Source of the DNA: Calycina herbarum | Lineage: Eukaryota > Ascomycota > Leotiomycetes > Helotiales > Pezizellaceae | NCBI GenBank assembly: GCA_001414485.1 | Contig: LLEY01000031.1 | Location: 310,001-374,000 of the forward strand | Direction of reading: 5' to 3' | Length of the DNA: 64,000 nt | Shown here: piece after piece, positions 43,553 to 55,023 of the stretch | Position numbering within the stretch: the stretch's first letter is position 1 | Layout of the letters: every line of letters starts with the position of its first letter | Made by a program: the position numbers and the translations under genes | Notes under the pieces: generated by a model | Told to the model about the DNA's origin: nothing | What the model saw: only the letters and a program-made list of their open reading frames with translations | The model's database searches: none

Positions 43553-44455
43553 ATGGTTTATTACTTCACTTCTAGCGTGGTGACGCCTAGCGCATTCATC
43601 TATGTAGGAAAGGATAAAGTTGAAAGTTTGTTCTTCCCCTCTTTTCACACACTTGCACGAGCAAATTGCTGACCAGCATGAAGATGAGGACCTCATCAAG
43701 TACGGCCTCGAGGAAGATGTCTGGTTCCATGCGGATAAACTCTCGAGTGCACATATCTATCTTCGCATGAATGAGGGTGAAAGTTGGGAATCTATTCCTC
43801 AGGATGTTCTCATCGATTGCGCGCAACTGACGAAAGCAAATTCTATCGAGGGTATGTGGTCATGTCCAATCCTCTACTTTCTAATAGATCAAGTTGCTAA
43901 ACTGGTATGAACAGGCAACAAGAAAGATAATGTCACGGTCATCTACACACCATGGTCCAATCTCAAGAAAGATGGAAGTATGGCCGTAGGACAGGTATCT
44001 TTCAAAGATAATAAAAAGGTCCATTACACCTTCTTCACTTTCCCAGGCTCAAGCCATACTAAAAAAAGACAGGTCAAAAGAATCATCGTTCCTCAACGAG
44101 AAAACCCCATCGTCAACCGTCTAAACAAGACCAAAGTTGAGAAATTCCCCGATCTTGGTATGGAGAGGGAGGAGAAGTTGAAGGCATTGAGAAAGAAAGA
44201 TCAAGCCTCAAAATTAGAGAGAGTGAGTCATTTTATTCTTTTCACTTCCAGAATGGGGAAATTATTTCGTGGAATATTGGGAACATTTACTGATAACTTC
44301 CACAGAAGAAAGAAGAGGCAAGAATTGCACAGGAGCGAAAGGAGAAGAAGTGGCAAAAGGAACATGCTTATGATGAGTTGTTTACTGGGAATGATGATCC
44401 TGAGGAAGCGAATAATCAGTATCAGGATGGTAATGATTCAGATGACTTTATGTAA
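43553..44455 (+). CDS. CCDC25/Jlp2-type protein with NFACT-R domain
   Basis: Five exons: 43553-43625, 43684-43851, 43915-44018, 44073-44222 and 44306-44455, giving 214 residues. The first join creates [16 protein letters not shown], the third [16 protein letters not shown] and the fourth [13 protein letters not shown]. Conserved markers: [91 protein letters not shown], and the extreme C-terminus DSDDFM. The NFACT-R family includes the CMT1-type and CCDC25 proteins, whose human member binds DNA and chromatin structures at membranes; a yeast relative is Jlp2. A coiled-coil/basic segment covers about 140-195. Fungal function unknown. Confidence 0.93.
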
Positions 44456-45005
44456 AGCTGCATTATGGGGCTTCTGGTCTCTGCTATTTTTATACTAGGT
44501 ACCGTGTTTGCATCACTTCGCAAGCTGGGGTATATTACCGAGCCATGATATTGGTGAGAAAATAGAAACCACTTTTCAGATGAAGAAGACTAGATATCCA
44601 GTGTATTCTTGGTGAGGAGAAGATAATCCAGTTACTTCAATTTCTAGACCTTGTGCTTTGATTTTAGGCCTTTGCATACTCCTTTGAGTTTATATCAGAG
44701 ACGCAATTCTAGACATAATTAGAAGAAGACCAAAAGAGTGGGGATAAAACAAAAGAGAAAAAGAAATACCTGTATGAATATTCCCTCTAAACCATTCAAC
44801 TACCATCCCGGATTTCCCTCACTGTCCCCCATGCAACTGGTCGATTTCCCCATACAAATATTGAAATTCATATCCACCAAAGTCGGCATTGAGAGAGACT
44901 TCCCATGCCTCCCATGCCTCCCCATCACTCAAGTCTTTAATTCAATTTCTCCTAACCTCCAATCCTCTCCCCCACAAGCTCTCCCCGAAAAAGGCAGAAA
45001 AGCAT
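44456..45005. other. Convergent intergenic region
   Basis: 3' flanks of the CCDC25-like and PITH genes. No further gene. Confidence 0.55.
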
Positions 45006-45767
45006 TCAACCAAGTCGACTCCCCATCTGATTAACACTAGTCCCCTTAATCTTATGATCATTCGGATTCGCCGCCGCCTCATAAAGAATATTCGTCGGCG
45101 CCTTCCCAAGTGGCATCCAATCGCCCTTAAACCCCAAATAACTAATTTTCGTCTGCTCCTCCCCTTCTTCCCCATAATTGTTTTCCACAAACAAACTCAA
45201 ACTCTGCACCCTGGCGAATTTCGCACGCATGACTGGAATCTCTTGTACGTCGTTTGCCTGAGGAATTTCCAGGGCTTGGGTTGGTTTCATGCCCTCCTCT
45301 CCGGTGCAGGACTCGATGTCTAGGTCGTCTTTATTGATGTAAAGCTTTACTGTTTTGGCCGCGTCGGAGGAGGTGGATGTGCGGATTAGGATTGAGTGGA
45401 GGCGGACTTGTCCTGTGAAGCTGTTGGGGGTTTGTTAGCAGCTGTTGATTCGGGGGACCAGCTTGAAGACGTACGGAACCCTAATTAACAACTTCCCAGC
45501 ATCATCTTCATCGTCATCCTCATCTACTTCGAGACTTGTCAACAGCGGCTCAGGAGCCATCCTCTCCGCCCATGTCTTCTTTACGATCGCCTTCCCAGCC
45601 CCGGGAGGAGACTCATTGTTGGCGGTTATATTATCAAAGTCTATGTGCTGGTAGAGACTGTATTGCAAGGCTGGCGTAAGGTCGTCAGTATGATCATGGG
45701 CAGCGCCTTCGGAGTGGTCGTGTCCATCGTGGCCGTGGCCAGAGTGTTCGTCGTGGCAGTGTGACAT
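45006..45767 (-). CDS. PITH domain-containing protein
   Basis: Exons 45475-45767 and 45006-45420, a 54-bp intron with donor GTACGT, 235 residues. A His-rich N-terminus (MSHCHDEHSGHGHDGHDHSE) could bind metal ions. The PITH domain follows: LQYSLYQHIDFDNITANNE, TSLEVDEDDDEDDAGKLLIR, VRLHSILIRTSTSSDAAKTV, KLYINKDDLDIE, VMRAKFARVQSLSLFVENNY and TKISYLGFKGDWM. PITH domains occur at the C-terminus of thioredoxin-like proteins that bind the 26S proteasome. Here the domain stands alone, with no thioredoxin fold. Likely cytosolic or proteasome-associated. Confidence 0.93.
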
Positions 45768-45953
45768 CTTGTTGTGTCTGTTGGTTGAAGGTTGGTTGTT
45801 TGGGGATTGGTTGAGAGCTGTTTTTGTTTGCGATGCGGGGTTGATGGCGGGGTTCTGGAGAGCTTAAATTTAGAGACGAATTCATTCACTCGCGCAGTAC
45901 TCACTTTTCAAAATGTCTCTTCAATGGAACAGTCTCTTCAATGTAACAGAAGA

Positions 45954-46387
45954 TCAAGTGAATGTTGCATTTGAAGTTTTTGTTGCACATCGCAATTTTT
46001 AAATTGTCCTAAGCATCTTAAACCAACGGATGTAGATCAGACGAAAGTATAGTTTTTTATATTACGTTTACACATTCTCTCTTAACGTAAAAATAAAAAC
46101 CAAGTGAATGTTGCATTAGAAATTTTGTCGCACATCACCCTTTTCCAATTATCTCAACTATCTTGAACCAACGGCCATAGATCAGATGAAAAGACCTATT
46201 TTTAATTTTAAAAATAATGTTATAAGAACATTAAAAAGAAGAAGGAACTAATTCACTCACAATACTAACTTCATACATTCTCTTCTTGTGAAATAAATAT
46301 CAAGTGAATCTTACGTGTTTTGTTATACATCGCAATTTCCAAATTGTCCCAAATATCTTAAACCAACGAATGTAGATTAGATGAAAA
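45954..46387 (+). repeat. Three-copy tandem-like array of the TTGCACATCGC repeat
   Basis: Copies start at 45954, 46101 and 46301 with CAAGTGAAT(G/C)TT. Each continues through TTTTG(T/C)(T/C)(A/G)(C/T)ACATC(G/A)C, AATTGTCC or AATTATCTC, ATCTTAAACCAACG or ATCTTGAACCAACG, and ends (G/A)AT(C/T)AGA(T/C)GAAA. Starts are spaced 147 and 200 bp. An ACATTCTCT word precedes copies 2 and 3. Inverted copies lie at 39836-40012. No coding capacity. Likely a dispersed non-autonomous element or a recurrent structural motif. Confidence 0.75.
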
Positions 46388-46803
46388 TTTAATTTTTGTT
46401 GAATCATTTCATGAATCTCAATACATTAAGAGAATACCAAAAGCCACCACCACCTTTCCAACTCAATTCCATCCCTCCCCATATTTAACTTCCAACACAC
46501 ATCTCGCCATCTCGCAAACTCGCACCTATTCACAATGTACAAATATCAACACCAAGTTCCCAACCAAGTCCATCATATATCACAAGCCGAAACACATTTT
46601 TAAACTCTAGATGCTAAACATCCCCCTACCTCTCATTCCCCATTTCGCAAAACGCAAGAACACTCCAGGCTCAAAAAAAAAAAGGGCTCAAGAAAAGAAA
46701 CAAAAAAAAACAATGAACCATAGCCCCCAAATTCCCAGCTCAACTTCTCTCTTTCTCTCCCTAAGTCTAACTCCCCCTCCCCACCTCCGCTTCCCAAGTT
46801 CCC

Positions 46804-46966
46804 CGCTACCGCTACCGCTACCGCTACCGCCGCTTACCCCCCCCCCCCCCGGTCCCCAGGGGAAAAAAAAGGGAAGGTAAATCTTTCCCTAAAAACACTC
46901 CTCCTCCCACTCCCACTCCTTCTCCCCCCCCCTCTTCCTCCCATCCATCCTCTTCCTCCCATCCAT
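46804..46966. repeat. Microsatellites: GCTACC hexamer, C14 run, 18-bp duplication
   Basis: GCTACC repeated four times at 46804-46829, a 14-C homopolymer at 46837-46850, and two copies of an 18-bp CCTCTTCCTCCCATCCAT unit at 46931-46966. Simple-sequence slippage products in a non-coding stretch. Confidence 0.8.
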
Positions 46967-47424
46967 CCTCTTTCAATAAATAAAAATAAAATAAAAAAAC
47001 ACATAAAGAAAGCACACATCTCCTTCCAAATCTCATTTTGCAAAAGAGGGGACACCCAAACCCCACTCCCCTTCTCGAATTTAGTCCTGGAAATGTTACT
47101 TGTATGAACCTCCCTCCAACAGGCTCCCTCACATTTACCTCCGGAACAGGGGTTCGGGGAAAGACAAGACCACTTCTTCGCCATTCCTAGTTGTAGCGAT
47201 AAGAGAGGTGAGGAAAGGAGTTTCCGAACCCGTTCCAACCCAACTCTACAACCATATGCCAAAAATGAACACAGTTCACAAAAAACCGCTAATCACGAAT
47301 CATCATCACCAACAACTCCCTTGCACCCCAAAGACAAATTTTCACTTAATCTCATTCTCAATTTCTCATCGACTAATCTATCCACCAATCCTAATTCCTC
47401 CTACCCCTCCCCCAACCCCCGTCT

Positions 47425-50400
47425 CTACATATCAATACTCTCATTGAACCTCAGTACCCCATTCGCCTTCAACACCCCATCAATCCCCTCCGGCAATCTC
47501 GGGAAAGGATCATGGATATCCATCCTCTCCGGCCCCTCAGCAGTCTTATCAGTAACAAGAACGAGTCCCTGTGCTTTAATAGCTTCAACCAACGCTGGAA
47601 CCATATCCTGCAACACAACAAGTCATTAGCAATTTTCATTAATCGATCGACCGAACGTTGAAAGGAGAGGGAAGGAAAAGGAAAAGAATAGAGGAGAGAG
47701 GGGAATGGGAGATGGGGAATCTTACCAAGAGCCTAGAAACACAAATCAACCCCATGAAATTATTATCCTGCGCAATCCTCACCGCCTCCTTGATACTCGT
47801 CGTCCGTCGTCCACTACTAGCAATAGCATTCGATTGCCCCGCAACCTCGCCTTCTCGACCTAGGTCATTACACAGGAAAACGGGATAATTGGGTTGTTTC
47901 CAATTCAGCGCCGTGCAAACCGTAGGGTTATAGGAACTGAAAACGATAGATCTCATAGAGTCCGGATGTTGTTCTCTCAGCGTGCGAACATGGTCAAAGA
48001 CAACTCCTAGGATCGCATCCCCGAAGAGATTGATATTGACTGTGGGACCAAGACGAAGAGATTTTTCTTCGTCTGTGGAGGGGTAGAGGACTTGGAGGTT
48101 GGCGTGCATTCCTCGTGGTAAGAGGTCGAGGCCATCTTTGAGGGAGACGGCTGAGCTGGATAGGATTTGATGGACTTGTTCGATGCTATCTGGTGAAAGA
48201 TTTGGCAATGCTGAAATATCTCCAGCTTTTCTCGCATGGCGAGACCCAGCGCTGACAAATTGTGCATACGTCAAACGACTGACTGGGAATTCGATATCCA
48301 TATAATCGATAGTCCATCTTGGCCAGAGAACGGGTACGCCATCGCAGGTGTGTTGAACGAAGAGTTGTACATATTGTCCAGACAAACTCGACCCAGTAAT
48401 AAACGCACTCGGCCTATGATCAAACTGGCTGGTGGCCTTCCAATAAGTTTCGAAGTCCGTAATCTCCAACGGCTTTCCTTGGAAAGGTTTGATGACGTGA
48501 AAATTGAAAGTTATTTGTCCAATGGCCCTTAATCTCGGGTCGAAAAGAGGTAAACAGCAGCGTCCAGAACTGCTCAACAATGCTCGAAACGTACTAGGTA
48601 ATGCAACAGTCTTGGCAATTACCCTCGCACCATATGTGGGAAACACATCGAAATCGATCGCAAAGGAATCTAAATTATCAATTTGGAAGGAAACAAGTCG
48701 GGTGTCTTCCTGGAATGGAAGAAGAATATTCTTGGGTATCAAATCGGAAAGTTTCGAAGAAATCGTAAGACGTGAAGCGGGGTATTTACTGTCATGGAAA
48801 AAGATCATCGGTTGCTCGCCATTTTCTTCGAAGCTGATCTGTATAAAGGTCTTGGTGTCAAGGAAATTGTGGCCATATCGTCTTAGAGGGATAATTGGAG
48901 GTGGAAGCTCGAGTTCGGGGATGCCATCTGCATCAATATTCATGGGGACTGGAGCGCTGCTTCCGATTGTTACGCCGAACTGTGTTGTTTGAGTAGCCTG
49001 TCTTCGAGTTTCAACAGGTATTGAAGATAGTAATCGCATGCACTCCAAGTGTCCCTCCCATGCAGCGTAGTACATTGCCGAAAGATCTTTCTCATCCACT
49101 AGACTAGTCTTCACTCCAACATCCAGAAGTGTTTGCATGCATGGGACATTTCCTTCGCTTGCTGCGTGGAACAATGGGGTCCAAGAGTAAAGCTTGTCGA
49201 TTTGATCAAGGTCCGCTCCATAATCTTTGAGAAGTAGAAGCAATTGTGGAGTTTGACCAGAGCGTGCAACAAGATGTTGTGGATATAAACCTTCTGCGTC
49301 TGGAAGAATAGTTGCTCCATGCTTCAATAGAAGCTCGACTATCTCGACAGAAGCGTGTTCGCAAGCCAAGTTCAAAGGTACGTGGTCTGTATCCGAGATG
49401 GGATCGAGACGAGCGGAACGCAGCAACAGTCTCTGCGCGCATTCCAGGTGGCCATGTATAATTGCGTGAATAAGGGGTGTGAAGTTATCGTGATCGATGA
49501 GATCAATTGTAGATATATCGGCTGTTTTCGCTTAGCGTATGCAAAAAAGGGGGATTTTTGGGATTTTACCATTTAGTAAAGCTTCCATCATATCTAACCG
49601 ACCATGCATACATGCATAATGTAATGGCACACGACCATATACATCTGTGCGGTCTACCAGGACGCCGGTGGATAGACCTGCCTTGAGGACAAAAGAACTT
49701 CCATAGATAGTAGCTTGGTGAAGGCAATTTCGTTCGTTGATATCATCCTCAGATTGGACATCAACTAGATTAGTATCGAGTAAAAGTTGTAAAGAGGGTT
49801 CTGGGGCTTCGTTGATTGCGGCAAGAAATGTTCTAGTGATTCGTTCCAACAATGCGACATCGCGAGAACCATTTGGGTCTGCAGCTGTCTTCAACCGTAG
49901 AAGCAAATCCTTCAGAGCTTCGAGATTGCCAGAAATCACGGTCTCCAAGAGCAGAGTATCGGCATCGCCTTCATCGGTTCCCAATAAATGTTGGCTACTC
50001 ACGATGTGGTCCGGATTTCGATCAAAACTGACATGATCTCCCTCCACCCACGCTCCGAGTTCCTGAAGACTAGTCGTAGCCTGATCGGACAACTCGCTGA
50101 TGACGGTCGCATTGAAGAAAGGTTGGACTTCGACAGCACGAGACAAGTAGAGTTCCTTGGTTTTCGATTTGGAGCTTTTGTCCCATTTTTTGAGGATTTT
50201 CGAGAATGCCGTTCCGTTGATTTCGACAAACTGCTGGAGCTTGTTGAGGTCGTTTCCGAATTGTTGGAAACCCTCTTCCAAGGTTGTAAATTTGGCAGAT
50301 CGTCGAGAAGCGGTTGCAGTTCGTGATTGAAGAACCTTCTTCTTGTCTAGAAGAGTCTTCAGGCGAATCTTGAGCTGTTTCGTGTCAATCGAGAGGAGGA

Positions 50401-50977
50401 AAACAGCAGGAAAGGGGTTCATACCTCGGCCTCCTTCTGAAGATAGAAAGCATTGACCTTCTCCAGCTCTCGTTCCTGTGCATTCATCTCAGCATGGGGT
50501 CTTTTAATTCCGAGACCATCACTTACCAGTTGAAAGAAGAAAGTAGCTTTGTTTGCTTGCAACGCCGCTTGGGAATCTACGATATGATTTTGGCGGTGAA
50601 CATCATTCTGAGAAAGGAGAATCGGCGTGGCAGAGAGCTTCTTGATAAGCTACAGACACCAGTGTATCAGCACACATGCTCAAATGTTTGGTCAATAAGC
50701 TCTAGAGCAGGCCTGGGAATATTGCTTTTTGTGCAACACCAAGGAATCGGATCGACGGACCTTCTTCAGGGCCTTGTAGTTTACGAAGCTCGCTGCATAT
50801 TCGGGGACTTCGAGTTGCCTCTTCTGAATCTGCTTTCCAAACTTCCTAGAAGAGAGGTGAAGCATTAGTATGACTTAGTCAACCTTTTATAACACAATAA
50901 GGGCCAAGTTTAACAGAGAGTTTGCGGCTGCATCCTCCCATGAGGATTCCGGAATGCAGGAGGCTCCAAACGTACAT
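47425..50977 (-). CDS. PHO81: Phosphate-response CDK inhibitor, SPX-ankyrin-GDPD-like (Pho81/NUC-2)
   Basis: Regulator of phosphate starvation that inhibits the Pho80-Pho85 cyclin-CDK, so the bHLH activator Pho4/NUC-1 enters the nucleus. Multi-exon minus gene. The SPX domain spans the first exons: KFGKQIQKRQLEVPEYAASF, VNYKALKKLIKKLSATPI, ANKATFFFQLERELEKVNAF and LKIRLKTLLDKKKVLQS. Ankyrin repeats follow (GRVPLHYACMHGRLDMMEAL, NFTPLIHAIIHGHLECAQRL, VPLNLACEHASVEIVELLL, WTPLFHAASEGNVPCMQTL, LSAMYYAAWEGHLECMRLL). The C-terminal GDPD-like region includes VNINLFGDAILGVVFDHVRT and ends FNESIDM at 47425. The GDPD part is a pseudo-enzyme in this family. The initiator ATG appears split by an intron (AT at 50976-50977, G at 50845); this is inferred from the donor GTACGT and the conserved MKFGKQIQ start. 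Confidence 0.93.
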
Positions 50978-51372
50978 AATGCGGTGCCAGGACCCGCCAC
51001 ACCCTTGAGGGTTGCGAGCGAAGGGGTGGCTTTAAAGGGACAGGACCAGCTCTGTTGATAGGTACCTAGTTAGGGATTCTTTGACGCAAGTGACACCAGT
51101 TCCGTCTTAGAGTCTCATGGTTGCTGGCCGAGTGAGCTAGGTATGCGGGGAGTAGTTCTGTTCTGGTAGTTGAGTAAGCGTGGAAGTGACGATGTCGAGC
51201 CGGTTAGGTGAGAGACAATTCCAGAGCTTCAAAGAGCTTCAGCGCAGCTGCTGGATAATTGTGTAGAAGGTTGAACGAAGGGAACTTGGAGTTTTGGCGA
51301 AGGAAACACCGCGCTTGAGCTGTGTACACGCTGCCGACCAGAGTAAGGTAAGGTAAGTTAGGTTGCTGTTTG

Positions 51373-51378
51373 CACGTG
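51373..51378. promoter_or_regulatory. CACGTG box upstream of PHO81
   Basis: Palindromic CACGTG about 396 bp upstream of the inferred PHO81 start, in the context GCACGTGCG. Matches the core site of Pho4/NUC-1 bHLH activators, which autoregulate PHO81 in yeast. Confidence 0.45.
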
Positions 51379-52053
51379 CGTGGGAAGTGATTGGGTGGTG
51401 GAGGAGTTGTGGTGAGGAGCTTGAATGAGGTCCACCAGGTGCGCGTAAAAGATTCTCGAAGACGGCGGGAAGGAGAGTGCAGGTGAACAATGAAAGGTGG
51501 GTGATGCGGTGGGGCAGGATGACTTCTTACCTAGGTAGACGCAGATGGAGAATGGCGGGGAGTAATGACTACTGAGATACCTAGGTAACAATGGAACCTA
51601 GTCACTAAGTCGTCCAAGAAGCTAGAGAAGTACCTCCACCGGCAGCTGTTCTGTTCTCCTCCTGCCTTTCCTATGGATCCAACAGTACGGCTCAGATGAC
51701 CAACTGCTGCAGCGCCAGCTCTCTCGACATGGGGAATAGTTGAAGCCGTCCACCAAAGTCACGATAATCTGGAGATCGTGTTGACAAAAAAGCCTTCAAA
51801 GCCTTCAACGACTCGGGACGAAGCTTAAAAAGGACTAGTGAGGGGTAATTCTGGCGCACGGAGCCAATGAGGGGAAAGAAGGAGAAAATGATAAGAGCAG
51901 AGTTACATCAAGTCTTGTGTCACTTGTACAGAGCAGTTAGCTACATCAATCTCTACCACTTTTGAACCACCTTTTTTTTCGACCAGGCTGCGCTGCTTCC
52001 ATGCATGGGTCTTGCATTTTCTTTTTCTTGCACCCCCAACCAATCAATGCCCC

Positions 52054-52059
52054 CACGTG
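52054..52059. promoter_or_regulatory. Second CACGTG box upstream of PHO81
   Basis: CCCACGTGTG, about 1.08 kb upstream of the inferred PHO81 start. Same core site, but more distant, so less certain. Confidence 0.3.
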
Positions 52060-52397
52060 TGAGTACCATGCCTTGGCAAGGCTACTGAAGGCTACCAATA
52101 TTGATATTGTCACCATGCAAGCAAGACGCATGCAGCTAAGAGGAGCTCTACCTACTCTACATGGATTCCCCATCTGATCATGGTGGGGCGTTTTATTTAC
52201 CATCTTGGTGAATTCTTCCCCTCCACCTTATCATCCAAGTCTCACACCACAAGTGATTGTTCAATTTGAAAACTGCTCGCTGCAAAACGACAGAAGTCGT
52301 AAAAATAGTTGAAGGATATCATCAGGCTATAAACAAAATACCGACAATTCAGTGAGTGAGCCTCCCTTGCATAAAACTCCAGCGACCCTTTGGACCT

Positions 52398-53899
52398 TCA
52401 AGACTTGCCAGTCAATTTATCATCCGCAATCTTATCCTTGTTTCCAACAGTCTCAGCTGGCTCAGGTTTGCGTTCTGGCTCACCAATGCTGTCCGCCATA
52501 GCTTCAGCAGCAGCCTTCTTCAATCTCTCCGCATCGTCTTTGTTGACCTCCTTTCCCCCAGCTCGATCCTTGGTTTCCTTCTCATCCTCGCTGTCCCCAA
52601 GACTGAAAGGGTCATTGTCTGCCTCGCCCAATGGACTGGGGTCGACAGTTGAGAGTGGTTGCCATTTGCTCTGCTTGCCAGCATTAGCCGGCATGAAGCT
52701 TTCCTTTGCAGCCCCGAGTTTGGGTGAGGTATTGTATATATCCAGATCTTCAATTGGTCGGCTTTGGAAAGAGACCTTGCGCCCATCTGAGGATTTAGGA
52801 GGGGTGGGAGTGGGCTTGAAGAGATCTGGGTTGGCCAAAGGACGAGTTGAACGACGAGCGGCACCTTGGAAAACTATTAGAATACGGCATCAAAAAGGAG
52901 GATATGGAGAAACACTTACTGCCATCATCATTTAACTGAATCCCACCAAAATCATCACCAAGTACATGAGGATCAGCATCATATCGGTTATAGTCTCCAC
53001 TCTGTCTCGAGTCCTCACCCCTACGGCCTCGGTAAGGATCCGGTCCAGTGCTATAGCCCTGTTCATTTGGTGGTGGTCCATCATCCCCATCAATCTTCTT
53101 CTTTAGATTTGTGATCCATGAATTAACCACAGTCTGGGTCTCCAGAAACCCCTTCTTAAGATTCTCCTTGATAATTGGTAGATCATCATCCAAGAAACTG
53201 TGCTCGTCTTCGCGGTATTGATTTGGTTGTTGTTGTCTTCCACGAGGATCCCCTCTGCTGCTTGTACGTGGTGGTCCATAAGATGATCCTCCGCCCCCAT
53301 AGTGTTCTGCGAGTTGGCGAGCGTATTGTTCGTCGGCCTCGAGTTGGGTTTGGGCGGCAGATGTTGCTGCTAGACGAGGGGGTTGAGGCGGTGGAATTTC
53401 CTCTTGAATGACAGCATCGGGGTCCGTCATTTCTAAGAAATCAGTTAGTACAATCTTCATCAAAAAAGGGGAGGGGTAATTTACCAAGAAGGGCATTGAA
53501 AGCCGGCTCAACGCGGCCACCGCTTGCTCTCAAGACAGCCTTGATGACTGCTAAGTCAATAGATGGGAAAGCGTCCTTTAAAGTATTTTCCGTCTGTTGC
53601 TGCGCACTTTGAGGGCGCGGGGGCTTTGGTGGAGGGGCATCTTCGACGGTTGCTGGTTTGGGGACTTTGGGAGCTGTAGTCGATTCATTGCTCAGCACAC
53701 CGGACTCTTGCACATCATCGTCGTCCATCTCTAATGGTCGAGCAGTTGTAGGGGATTCGGGACCGGAAGTTGGGCTCTTCAACTGTTAAAAAGGAAATGG
53801 TTGTTAGTAAGAGACCCGAAGAAGGTTGAAGTAGCGCATGAAGGGAGAGAGGAAATAGCGGCTTACTGGGTTATCGGTTGTTTTTGTTGGCGAGGACAT
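52398..53899 (-). CDS. CUE5: CUE-domain ubiquitin-binding autophagy receptor
   Basis: Ubiquitin-Atg8 adaptor that delivers ubiquitinated aggregates to autophagy. Four exons, start MSSPTKTTDNP at 53897-53899, then LKSPTSGPE. The CUE domain is TLKDAFPSIDLAVIKAVLRA...EPAFNALLEMTDPD, split by the intron beginning GTAAATTACC. A middle region has QLEADEQYARQLAEHY and SFLDDDLPIIKENLKKGFLE and VVNSWITNLKKKIDG (helical). A Pro/Ser-rich C-terminal part has FSPT-like segments and SKWQPLSTV, in which WQPL (52653-52664) fits an Atg8-interacting W-x-x-L motif. It ends DDKLTGKS at 52398. All three functional elements of Cue5 are present. Divergent from GPI11. Confidence 0.92.
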
Positions 53900-54233
53900 T
53901 TTTGGTTTTGGTTTCAAAGATGCTCGAGAATTGATGAAATTCGGGGTTTTAGATTCACAAGTACTCCCAAGCTCCTGTTCTGGTTGCCTAATGGTCAGTT
54001 ACGTGTTGGAAGACGAATCTGGAAGCTTGTAAATGGGTTATTGAGCGGAGCTTCTGACAACACCACAGGTGGCGTTAAATGTGGCGGTGCTGTTTCGGCC
54101 CTGAATCCCGATGCACTGGCGCATAACGCCCCGTCATTCCGGCCCAGGGGCTCAAACCTCCGGCGCGTCTGCCAGATTTATTATCACTTCAACCTTCTTA
54201 ATTCAATGCCACTCATCCATTGACCCTGTTACC
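53900..54233. promoter_or_regulatory. Divergent promoter region, CUE5 (-) / GPI11 (+)
   Basis: 334 bp between outward-facing starts. No obvious TATA element. Confidence 0.45.
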
Positions 54234-55023
54234 ATGTCTGCTGCCACCAAAACACCGCCGGCGAGTACGCCTCCAGTCAAACCGTCTCTGCCAGTCGAAC
54301 TTCTCCCTACCGATGCCGCGCGAATTGTCTCCCAAGCTCATCCAGCTATTCTGCTGGCTGGATTCTATATACGATTTCCGGCTTTAGTGGAAAATCCAGC
54401 TCCAACGTTGCTAAGCTCGCTGCTGCTATTGTCAATGGTACAAATTGTATATGTGATTCTTTGCCTGCCGCCTACTGGTCACAGCATAAAACCTGCGAAG
54501 AAGGCAATTGGCGCAAAAAAGATAACAGATGGCACACCAGTAGCAAGACCTTTGGTAGGTTAATTCTCGCACTCGAGAGTGATTGGATTCTAAAAAACAT
54601 ATGCTAATAATGATTTTACAGACCGCATTCTTCGCCCTCGTCATGTCCTTTGCCTCCGTCCCAGTTCTCACCGCACTCCAAGTTCTATTCGGAGCTCCAA
54701 TCTCGACACATCTTCTCCACACACTCCTGACCTCGTCGCATATAGCCTTGTTGGTCATATTCCCACTAGTATATGTACACGGAGCCGACGGCAAGAAATG
54801 GAGGGAGATAGCTTCGTTTTACAGTCCTATGGATGAGGTATTTGGTGGAGCTGTTGGTTGTTTCTTGGGCGCATGGTTGGGAGCTGTACCTATTCCATTG
54901 GATTGGGATCGAGAATGGCAAAAGTGGCCGATTACGATTATTACGGGTGCATATGCCGGATATATGATTGGGAAGATGGCGGGGGGTTGGCTTTTGAAGG
55001 GGAAAAGGATTGAGCTTGATTAA
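54234..55023 (+). CDS. GPI11: GPI-anchor biosynthesis protein, PIG-F family
   Basis: ER membrane protein needed for adding ethanolamine phosphate to the GPI core (partner of Gpi7/Gpi13). Exons 54234-54554 and 54622-55023, donor GTAGGT, 240 residues. A Pro-rich N-terminus (MSAATKTPPASTPPVKPSL) precedes about six hydrophobic helices: PAILLAGFYIRFPALV, TLLSSLLLLSMVQIVYVIL, TAFFALVMSFASVPVLTALQ, HLLHTLLTSSHIALLVIFPL, VFGGAVGCFLGAWLGAVPI and WPITIITGAYAGYMIGKM. The motifs FGAPISTHLLHT, PLDWDREWQKWPIT and GAWLGAVPIPLDWDR are hallmarks of PIG-F. Normal length. Confidence 0.95.

Larger units (their letters stand above)
45768..47424. other. Intergenic with repeat array and low-complexity sequence
   Basis: 1.66 kb between the PITH gene's start and the 3' end of PHO81. 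It holds the three-copy dispersed repeat (45954-46387), then strongly biased C/T- and A-rich sequence from about 46600 to 47000 including microsatellites. No gene. Confidence 0.6.
50978..52397. other. PHO81 upstream region / CUE5 3' flank
   Basis: 1.42 kb. Contains two CACGTG boxes (listed). Short ORFs have no pattern. Confidence 0.5.
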
